Shown one piece after another: positions 51,695-59,332 of a stretch of 64,000 bases of DNA. The stretch covers positions 2,542,001 to 2,606,000 of the forward strand of contig CAWAHD010000002.1 of NCBI GenBank assembly GCA_963781785.1, read 5' to 3'. The first letter of the stretch is position 1, and each line of letters opens with the position of its first letter. The translations under genes and the position numbers were made by a program. The notes beneath the pieces were generated by a model, which was not told the origin of the DNA, did no database searches, and saw nothing but the letters and a program-made list of their open reading frames with translations. Source of the DNA: CAWAHD01 sp963781785. GTDB taxonomy: Bacteria > Planctomycetota > Planctomycetia > Isosphaerales > Isosphaeraceae.

Positions 51695-53487
51695 GGTGCC
51701 ACCCCCACCGGCATCAGCCGCAATTCGGGGATGTGCCGCGCCAGCGTTGCCTCCAGATCCGGCCTGGCCGAAACGGCCGAGAGAATCGCGGAGAGCCCCG
51801 CGCGGGCCTCGGGCGGCCTCACCGAGCGGATTGCGACGGCCAGCACCGGCACCAAACGCTCGGCCCGATCCGGCTGCTCCTTGATCGCTTGAGAGATCTG
51901 CCGCAGCGCTTTCAGCTTCGCTCTGCCACCGCGATGGACACCCAGAAGCACCGTCAGCCAGACCATCGAGAGGTCCTGATGTTCGAGCGCCCTTGGGGCG
52001 TTCGTTGCGCGCGTCCGCCGGTTCAATTCCTCGACGAGTGGGAGCCGCACGTCGTCATACGGCGTTTCCAGCAGCCGGCTCCACAGCGCCGCATCGTCAT
52101 ACCCGGGCGACGATGGCGTGAGCCATTCCCACGCCCCGCGGCGCACCTCTGCGCTCAGACTGTCAAAGAACGGGCTGACATCCTCCAGGCGATACGCCTC
52201 CGGCGATCCCAGGATTGATAGCGCATGGGTCGCAGCGAGGGCGCCGACCGCTGCGCACCGGGCTTCGGCCAGCCGCGCGATGGTCGTGCGGTCCTGGAAT
52301 CCAGCGACCTTGCGGCCGGTCAGCCACGACAAGCCCAATCGCGCTACGGGCGTGGCGCGTGCACAGGCCAACGCGACGCATTGCTCAAGATTCAATCGCT
52401 CCGGGTTGACCCGCTCGCGCATCGCCTGGCAGATCGTCGCGAGTGCTGTGACGCTCCGCGTCTCCAGCAACTCGAGCCATATCGCGATCGGCCAGGTGTC
52501 CACCCCCGAGAGCGTCTCCAGTAGGCCGGCGGCGAACTGTTGCACGTCCTGGTCGGTATGATTCAAGAGCGCCAGCAGTTGCTGCGCAGTGATGGCTTGC
52601 AGAGTGGCCGCATGGTCTCTTTTCAACAGTTGGATCGTCCAGACGCGCACGAGCCTTGATTCGGCCTGCACGACGAGATTGAGCAGGACATCCGCGGATT
52701 CGGGTCTTTTCCAGAGATGGTGGAACTGCGGCGCAGCGACGAGCTCGCCAAGTGATCGGCCGGCCGAGACTTCCACACGCGTTCGTTTGAACTGGAGCAC
52801 CGGGCTGCGCCGGAAAGTAATGTGCAAGAGCGACCAGTTGTCGAGGATATTCTCCCCCCTGGCCACGTCATCGTCGCGGTAGAGCAAGAGCGCCCTGGCA
52901 ACGGCCCGAGGATAGTCCGAGGGTCGCTGGAATCCCATTCGGCGAAAATATCGCCATGCCCGTCGCCGGAGGTATCCGCGCGTTCTGTACGAGAAGAGTC
53001 GACCGTGTGCAGGCACTCGCAACGGGCCCGGAACGTTGATCCGTTCTCCCGTACGAGGGTTTCTGAATTCACGGTCCTTCCCGGCTGCCAAGATCTGATC
53101 ACTGGGCAGAAAAAGCTCTTCTTCCTGCCACGATTGGCGCGTCGCGAAATCGTAGCGATAGCGCATCCGCCGGCGTCGCCGCACCAGACGATCAAAGGCG
53201 ACAAGAAATGCCGCCATCAGCTCGTCGTCGCTCCCGGCTTCTGCGTGCTTGAAGAGCCGTTTGACCAGGGGATGGTGCCCAGCCCGATCCAGGGGCAGCG
53301 CCAGATATTGGAAGATCTGGCGACGCGCCCAGGGCCGCGGATCTTTCTTCCATCGGTCTGCGAGCGCAGCCAGGTACTTGGGCGCAGTCACCATCCGAAC
53401 GCGATCGACAAATCGATCGTCTTCGGTGGCGAAGCTCTCGTCGACCAGCAATGTCGACGTCTGGCGGTCCCTGGAACCGGCGCCCAT
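51691..53487 (-). CDS. ARM/HEAT-repeat protein of retron
   Basis: About 598 residues from ATG 53487 (a TTG at 53586 would add 33 residues; neither has a strong ribosome binding site). The first 250 residues are Arg-rich and distinctive (WKKDPRPWARRQIFQYLALP, LFSYRTRGYLRRRAWRYFRR). From about 250 onward the protein is a run of amphipathic helical repeats of the ARM/HEAT kind (ESADVLLNLVVQAESRLVRV, VQQFAAGLLETLSGVDTWPI, ARAGLSAILSAVSARPDLEA). No enzymatic motif is seen. It is the first gene of the retron operon and overlaps the WHSWIM gene. ARM plus WHSWIM plus RT is the type XIII gene set. Confidence 0.82.
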   Translation of the reverse strand: MGAGSRDRQTSTLLVDESFATEDDRFVDRVRMVTAPKYLAALADRWKKDPRPWARRQIFQYLALPLDRAGHHPLVKRLFKHAEAGSDDELMAAFLVAFDRLVRRRRRMRYRYDFATRQSWQEEELFLPSDQILAAGKDREFRNPRTGERINVPGPLRVPAHGRLFSYRTRGYLRRRAWRYFRRMGFQRPSDYPRAVARALLLYRDDDVARGENILDNWSLLHITFRRSPVLQFKRTRVEVSAGRSLGELVAAPQFHHLWKRPESADVLLNLVVQAESRLVRVWTIQLLKRDHAATLQAITAQQLLALLNHTDQDVQQFAAGLLETLSGVDTWPIAIWLELLETRSVTALATICQAMRERVNPERLNLEQCVALACARATPVARLGLSWLTGRKVAGFQDRTTIARLAEARCAAVGALAATHALSILGSPEAYRLEDVSPFFDSLSAEVRRGAWEWLTPSSPGYDDAALWSRLLETPYDDVRLPLVEELNRRTRATNAPRALEHQDLSMVWLTVLLGVHRGGRAKLKALRQISQAIKEQPDRAERLVPVLAVAIRSVRPPEARAGLSAILSAVSARPDLEATLARHIPELRLMPVGVAP

Positions 53488-53941
53488 GTCGCGCTCAATT
53501 GCTCTGGATGTTGAAACGTTCGTCGCCCGCGACTCTCCCAAGGTGATGGCAGCGGTAGCGTAATCCTGCCAGCGGCCCACTGTCAATCAGGGGCTCGCTC
53601 CAGATCGAATTGGCCCGGCGCGATGGCACCCAGAATGGCCATGCGAGCAACAGGCCAGGTCTGGCCAGAGTTGGCTGTGTCTTCCCTATTTTTGCACAGT
53701 GGATCGTAAGTTCGGAAAACTCCAGTTTCCCCAAGCCGGGCGGTGTGTATACTGGCGACCCTCGGAGATTTGCAACATCTGGTACCGGATCATCGGCGTG
53801 AGATCTTTGATCGCCCCGAGGACAGCAGGCTCACCACCGGCACTCAAGCCTCGGCGATGATGAACGATTGACCCGATGAGTTGCACCACGAGCTTCACCG
53901 GTCAAAAAGCCGATTCTCGAAACGTTTCGCAGGAGCACCAC
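53488..53941. other. Divergent intergenic region upstream of the retron
   Basis: About 450 bp that must contain the retron operon promoter (minus) and the FKBP promoter (plus). No coding remnant. No attachment-site repeats or integrase signals are visible at this retron edge. Confidence 0.3.
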
Positions 53942-54772
53942 ATGAACAGAAGACGTTCTCGTTTCGCGCCGGCCGTTTTCGTCCTCACGGATACTCTGGA
54001 AAGCCGAACTCTCTTGTCCGGGGTTGCGTCGGCATTCGATTCGGCCAAGCCTCTTCATCAGACGGCCGAAGTGGTCGCCGCGACGAGCGCCGGGGAGTCG
54101 CCGACGCAGACGCTGCTGACGATCAGCGCCGGCACCCTCGGCCAGCCAATCACGTTCACCGTGACGGTGCGAGCACCCGGCGCTTCGGGCTCGCCGGAGG
54201 GAACAGTCAACATCCTCAACCACGGCCAGGTGATTGAAACGCTCACGCTGTCGCCGATCGAGTCAACGGGCGGCCGGTATGCCTTCAGCGACGCCACCTA
54301 CACCCTGACGCAACCGCCCGGCGGCGCGGCTTTCTTCTTCGGGAGGCATCCTATCACCGCTGAGTTCATCCCCGGCGGTAATTTCTCGAAGAGCATCGGC
54401 CGGCGGACCTTCACCGTGAGCAAGCCCGCTTTCACCACGCTGGCCGGCGGCGTGAAGGTCGCAACCATCGCGCAAGGCTCGGGCGCGTCGATTCAATCCG
54501 GACAGACCGCCAGCGTTCTTTACACCGGGTACCTCGCGAGAAACGGCGATATTTTCGACGATTCGATCAACGACGGCGGAGCGCCCCTTCGCTTCACGCT
54601 CGGGACAGGGCAGGTCATTGCCGGGTTTGACGAGGGGACACTCGGCATGCAAGTTGGCGAGACGCGAATCGTGTCAATTCCACCGGCAGAAGGTTACGGT
54701 GCGAAGGCCAATGGGCCGATTCCGGCCCATTCGACCCTCATCTTTGTGCTGACGCTTGAATCAATCTCCTGA
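53942..54772 (+). CDS. Secreted FKBP-type peptidyl-prolyl isomerase with Ig-like domain
   Basis: 276 residues from ATG 53942 (AGGAG 7 nt upstream). The N-terminus is short and basic with LTDTLESRTLLSG, the LE-x-R-x-LLS motif of secreted planctomycete proteins. Residues 60-165 look like a bacterial Ig-like repeat (QPITFTVTVRAPGASGSPEG, HPITAEFIPGG). The C-terminal domain is FKBP: ASVLYTGYLARNGDIFDDSI, FTLGTGQVIAGFDEGTLGMQ, VGETRIVSIPPAEGYGAKA. It should catalyse proline cis-trans isomerisation outside the cytoplasm, aiding folding of exported proteins. Confidence 0.88.
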   Translation: MNRRRSRFAPAVFVLTDTLESRTLLSGVASAFDSAKPLHQTAEVVAATSAGESPTQTLLTISAGTLGQPITFTVTVRAPGASGSPEGTVNILNHGQVIETLTLSPIESTGGRYAFSDATYTLTQPPGGAAFFFGRHPITAEFIPGGNFSKSIGRRTFTVSKPAFTTLAGGVKVATIAQGSGASIQSGQTASVLYTGYLARNGDIFDDSINDGGAPLRFTLGTGQVIAGFDEGTLGMQVGETRIVSIPPAEGYGAKANGPIPAHSTLIFVLTLESIS

Positions 54773-54774
54773 CC

Positions 54775-57525
54775 TCATTTTTGGAAATCCCCCGCGCGGA
54801 TAACGACCAGCCGATGCGGGTCGACGTGTTTGCGGAAGGCGCCGGCGACCTGGGTTGGAGTGAGGGCGAGAATCGCCTTTTCCTGGTCGGCGGTGAAGGC
54901 GAACGTACGGCCGGTGTTCAGGTTCGAAACGATCTGCCCGGCAATTGCCCCATCGGCTGTTCGGCTCACCTTCTGGGCTTCCACGAATGCCTGTTTGGCC
55001 TCCGCGACTTCTTTGTCCGTCGGTCCGTCCTTGAGGAACCGCTGGAGTTCCTCCATGACCGCGCTTGTGACCTTGTCGATGTTCGTGGGGTTTGTGCTGA
55101 CGGTCACCGTGAGCGAGGCCACCGGATCGCGGGACGACGCCACCAGCGATGAGGTCGCACCGTAGGAGAGTCCGTCCTTCTGGCGAATCCGGTCGCCGAG
55201 CCGCGAGGCGAGCGTGCTGCCGCCGAAGATGAAGTTACCGATCCGCAGCGCGGGGTAGTCCGGGTCGCTGTCGGAGACCGGGAACGAAAGCCCCGCGAGG
55301 TATTCCGCGTTCGACTTGTCGGGCGTGACAATGTCCTCTTTCAATCCCGTGCCATTGTCGGCCACCCTGTGGTCGATCCGCTTGTACGTCACCTTCGATT
55401 CCCATCCCGACAGGATCTCCTTCACGAGCTGCAGCGTGGTCTCCGGGTCAAAGTCGCCGACGACGCCGAGCTCGGCGTGCGATCCCCCGATCTGCGTTTC
55501 GTAAAGCGTCTTGATCTGCTCAAGCGTCACGTGCTTCTGGCGGTCGATCGTTTCCTCGAGGGTCGGCACATAGCGCACGTCATCGCTGGAGTATGGCGAC
55601 AGGGCGCGGCTGAGCTTGTTTCGGGCGAGAGTGCCCGGTTCGGTGCGACCACCGGAGAGCATCGAGGCCATGCGCAGCTTGGAGGTTTCGAATTCTTCCG
55701 CCGGGAAGGCCGGCTCGCGGAGGATCTCGCCCAGGAGCCGGAGCGCCTGCGGCAGCGTGTCGCGTTTGGCTTCAACAGAGAAAGTGAGTTGCCCCGCGGT
55801 ACCGGCGCCCCCGCCGCCGCCACGACCTCCGCGGCCTCCGCGGCCGCGGCCGCCGCCGCCGGTTCCGATGCGAATGCCCAGCGAATCGAGCTCTTCGCGG
55901 AGGGCCTGGCGACTGTGTTTCTTCGTGCCGGCCATCATCAGGCCGGGGAGCATTCCGGCCGCGGTCGTCTGGCCCTTGAGTGATTCCTCGTTGCCGTAGT
56001 GCAAGGTCAACACGAGCGAGACCGTCTCGCCGCGGTTCTTCTTGGCCAAAAGGCCGGCTTTCAAGCCCGGTTCGTCGATCACTTTGGTGCGCGAATCCAG
56101 ATTGGCGGGCGTGGGGTCGAAGGCTTCGCCCGCCGACGCGACGGTGCCGCCCTTGTAGTCCTTCACGACCAGGTCGATGGGGGGCGCGCTCGGTACCGTC
56201 AGACGTGTCGACTCCTTCGCCGGGATGTAGAGACCGACCGTGCGGTTGGGCATCCGGAAATAGGTTTTCGCGACGCGATTGACGTCCGACGCCGTCACCT
56301 GGGCGACGCGATCGCGCTGGATGAACAGCAACCGCCAGTCGCCGTGGCCCGACGCCGCACTCAGCGCCTGTGCCATACCCTGGCTGTTCGATTGGAGCAT
56401 CTCGGCGTTCCGCTTATTGCGGACCTTCGCCTTGTCCACCTCGTCGTCGGTGAACGGCACGTCGCCGAGCGTTTCGAGCGCTTTCACCAGGGTATCGCGC
56501 ACCGCGTCGAGTGTTTCCGGCGGGCACGATGCCGAAGCGACGAACAGGCCGGGATCATGGGCGTTTTCCGAACGGCCGGTTGCCGTGGTCGCCAGTTTCG
56601 ATTCCACGAGGGCCTTGTAGAGCCGGCCGTTCGGCGACTGCGAGATGATGCCGCCCAGCAGATTGAGCGGTGCCCAATCGGCGTGCGAGGCTGCGGGCAT
56701 GTGATACGCGACGCCGACCGAGGCAACCGCACCAACCCGGCGCAGCGTGACCGTGCGTTCGCCATCCTGCGGTGGTTCCTCGGTGTAGGTGGCATCGAGC
56801 TTGCGGGTCGGCTTGGGTATCGAACCGAGGTATTTTTCCACGAGGGCGAGGGCCTTCGCCTCCTCGAACTTGCCGGCCACGATCAACACGACATTATCCG
56901 GCTGATAATACTTCTTGTAAAATGCCTGGAGGTTCTCGATGGGCACGCGTTCGATGTCGGAACGGCTGCCAATCGTCGATTTGCCGTAGTTGTGCCATTC
57001 GTAGGCCGCGGCGGTGATCCGCTGGTTGAGGACGGAGCTGGGGCTGTTCTCGCCGCGTTCGAACTCGTTGCGGACGACCGTCATTTCCGACAACAGATCC
57101 TCACCTTTGACGAAACTGTTGACCAGCCGATCGCATTCCAGAGCGATGCCGAACTCGAGGTTCTTGTCGTTTGCGGGCAGCGTCTCGAAGTAGTTGGTGC
57201 GGTCGTTGTTCGTGCTGCCATTAAAGCTGGCCCCGTGGTCGCGCAGTGCTTTCGGCACCTCACGGTGGTCGGGCGTCCCCTTGAAGACCAGGTGTTCGAG
57301 CAGGTGAGCCATGCCGGATTCACCGTAGCCTTCGTGGCGGCTGCCGACGAGCACGGTCATGTTCACGGTCACGGTCGGCCGCGACGCTTCGGGAAAGAGC
57401 AGCACCCGCGCCCCGTTGGCAAGCCGGTACTCCGTGACTCCCTCGATCGAGGCGACCTTGACGGTCTGTGCAGCCGCGGGCAGCCCGCCCACGAGAATCC
57501 AACCGAGCACGAGCAACTGACGCAT
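54775..57525 (-). CDS. Exported M16 family zinc protease, two-domain
   Basis: A 916-residue protein: signal peptide (MRQLLVLGWILVGGLPAAAQ), then an active M16 domain with the inverted zinc motif HLLEH (74-78) and the third ligand E154 in RNEFERGE. A second, inactive M16-like half follows (NEESLKGQTTAAGMLPGLMM, GVVGDFDPETTLQLV, GNFIFGGSTLASRLGDRIRQ). Between the halves is a Gly-rich linker (residues about 560-575). It should degrade peptides in the periplasm. Its stop lies 2 bp from the convergent FKBP stop. Confidence 0.92.
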   Translation of the reverse strand: MRQLLVLGWILVGGLPAAAQTVKVASIEGVTEYRLANGARVLLFPEASRPTVTVNMTVLVGSRHEGYGESGMAHLLEHLVFKGTPDHREVPKALRDHGASFNGSTNNDRTNYFETLPANDKNLEFGIALECDRLVNSFVKGEDLLSEMTVVRNEFERGENSPSSVLNQRITAAAYEWHNYGKSTIGSRSDIERVPIENLQAFYKKYYQPDNVVLIVAGKFEEAKALALVEKYLGSIPKPTRKLDATYTEEPPQDGERTVTLRRVGAVASVGVAYHMPAASHADWAPLNLLGGIISQSPNGRLYKALVESKLATTATGRSENAHDPGLFVASASCPPETLDAVRDTLVKALETLGDVPFTDDEVDKAKVRNKRNAEMLQSNSQGMAQALSAASGHGDWRLLFIQRDRVAQVTASDVNRVAKTYFRMPNRTVGLYIPAKESTRLTVPSAPPIDLVVKDYKGGTVASAGEAFDPTPANLDSRTKVIDEPGLKAGLLAKKNRGETVSLVLTLHYGNEESLKGQTTAAGMLPGLMMAGTKKHSRQALREELDSLGIRIGTGGGGRGRGGRGGRGGGGGAGTAGQLTFSVEAKRDTLPQALRLLGEILREPAFPAEEFETSKLRMASMLSGGRTEPGTLARNKLSRALSPYSSDDVRYVPTLEETIDRQKHVTLEQIKTLYETQIGGSHAELGVVGDFDPETTLQLVKEILSGWESKVTYKRIDHRVADNGTGLKEDIVTPDKSNAEYLAGLSFPVSDSDPDYPALRIGNFIFGGSTLASRLGDRIRQKDGLSYGATSSLVASSRDPVASLTVTVSTNPTNIDKVTSAVMEELQRFLKDGPTDKEVAEAKQAFVEAQKVSRTADGAIAGQIVSNLNTGRTFAFTADQEKAILALTPTQVAGAFRKHVDPHRLVVIRAGDFQK

Positions 57526-57873
57526 GGCGAATTCCCCCGTTTCAACTTTTAGCGGACGTTTCGCGGATTATAGCCAGGGAAAACGCGGCCCGCCAGGATG
57601 CGGCGGACAAAGCGATGCTCATGCATTCTCGGCTCGAGCTTGCGGCTCCGGGTCAAGACCTCAGGCATTCGAGACTCTTCGCTCCGGTCCGGGTTGATCC
57701 GATGAATACTAGCGACGGCGATGATCAAGCTGGTAGAGTGAGTGGCCGCTCTGGGGTTGTGCGAGCTACCCCGCCTCCAATGGCACCCGGCGCACAGAAG
57801 ACTCAAACAGTAGGTCGGATCCGTCCGATCCCAGGCGCCAAAGGCCCTGAGCACGACCCGAGAGAAATGCGTC
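57526..57873. other. Divergent intergenic region
   Basis: About 350 bp between the M16 gene (minus) and the hypothetical gene at 57874 (plus). Nothing recognisable apart from expected promoters. Confidence 0.3.
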
Positions 57874-59175
57874 ATGGGCGTCACGATTGCGTACCGCGGC
57901 CGGCTTGCGGATCTTGAGCGAATCGAGGATTTCGAGGACCGCTTGGTCGACTGCGCGCTTGAATTGGGCGGCCAGGCGAAAATCTGGCGGAGCTGGGCAG
58001 ACGACAATCCCGAGCGCATGGTCCGAGGCGTCATCCTCGGCGTTGCGCCGGGTCAGGAATCGACCAGTCTGCTCGTATCACCCGAGGGATGGCTCGTCGG
58101 CTTGACGGATATCGAGGACGCGGAAAATGATCGACTCAAAGAACCCCCGTGGTGCTTCGTCAAAACCCAGTTCGGCCCACTCGAAGGCCATGTGGCGGTC
58201 GTTGAGCTGCTCGCAGCTCTCCAGCGCGAATTCCTGCCCGATCTGGAAGTCTCAGACGACGGGGGTTACTGGGGAACGCGCGACCTTGCCGAGCTGGTCC
58301 GAAGACGCTCACTGATCAAGGCAGCCATCGACGGCTTGGCCGACGGGCTCCGGCGGTACGGAATCAGTCGTGAGGCGGCCGAAGATCCGAGCATCTTGCT
58401 CCGGCACGTCGAGCGGGTCGCGGAGCACGTCCACCGAACCTTGCGCCGCCCGTCCGAACACGCCCCAGTCGAATTCGAGGATGACGACGGCTTCGGCACT
58501 ACGGCGGATCCCGAAGCCACCGAGAAGCTCTGGGACGAACTGGCGAAACAGAACCGCCGCCAACAGGAACGGATGCAGCGCACCGTCGAAGAAGGGCGGC
58601 GCCGTGGTCTCGACGTGGAATCGGCGCTCCGCGAAGCGCTACGGGACGTCGTCCCGGACTTGCCCGACGATGATACCGAACGGTCCGACCAGCCGTGGCG
58701 CGGCGACGAGCATCCGCCTTTCAGTGAATCGATCGCGGAAGAGGCTGCGGAGGAAGACGCTCCTTTCCGGGAAGCCGACGACGACCCGTTGGGCGCTGCA
58801 GAGGATCAGCGCCATCCGCTCTTGCAAAAGGCACTGGACCTCTTCGCGCGTCTCGATACATTTTTTCCCGACGACAGCCCGCGATCTGGTCGCTCCCTGA
58901 AAATGCTCTATCAAGGCGCCGGCGATGCGATGGGTGGCCTGGCCCAGGCACTGTCCCATCACGACCACGATGCCGGCCTTTATGGCCTGCGAGTGGTGCA
59001 GCTCAAGCGCGCTCTTCGCGGCGCGGCGTTCGCCCGCGGTGCCCTGTTCCCGCTTCGATCAAATATGAGCGCGGAACAGTTTGAAGAGCTGTTCCGCACG
59101 CTCCAGCAGATGGAAGCAGACATTGTTTCCGAGCTGGGTAAGCTTCGACGCGAGCATCGGGGAGACGACTGGTGA
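57874..59175 (+). CDS. Hypothetical acidic protein
   Basis: 433 residues, soluble, no signal peptide. The N-terminal 120 residues form a compact alpha/beta unit (MGVTIAYRGRLADLERIEDF, GVILGVAPGQESTSLLVSPE). The middle is strongly acidic (EFEDDDGFGTTADPEATEKL; LPDDDTERSD; EEAAEEDAPFREADDD), and the C-terminus is helical (LLQKALDLFARLDTFFPDDS, ALRGAAFARGALFPLRSNMS). Similar proteins are, as far as I recall, restricted to planctomycetes and lack a known function. Gene-like codon use and a uniform frame support it being real. Confidence 0.7.
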   Translation: MGVTIAYRGRLADLERIEDFEDRLVDCALELGGQAKIWRSWADDNPERMVRGVILGVAPGQESTSLLVSPEGWLVGLTDIEDAENDRLKEPPWCFVKTQFGPLEGHVAVVELLAALQREFLPDLEVSDDGGYWGTRDLAELVRRRSLIKAAIDGLADGLRRYGISREAAEDPSILLRHVERVAEHVHRTLRRPSEHAPVEFEDDDGFGTTADPEATEKLWDELAKQNRRQQERMQRTVEEGRRRGLDVESALREALRDVVPDLPDDDTERSDQPWRGDEHPPFSESIAEEAAEEDAPFREADDDPLGAAEDQRHPLLQKALDLFARLDTFFPDDSPRSGRSLKMLYQGAGDAMGGLAQALSHHDHDAGLYGLRVVQLKRALRGAAFARGALFPLRSNMSAEQFEELFRTLQQMEADIVSELGKLRREHRGDDW

Positions 59176-59332
59176 CCGATTCGCGCGTTGGCGTAATCCG
59201 CCAGCATAACCGGGAACTCGATGGTTGAATGATCATGACACGGTTCAGGTGGCTGCGCCACGCCGCGACGCGATCCTGCGAGCACGCGATGGTCCTGGCG
59301 CTCGCTCCCGTCTTGAAATTGTTCACAGCGTT

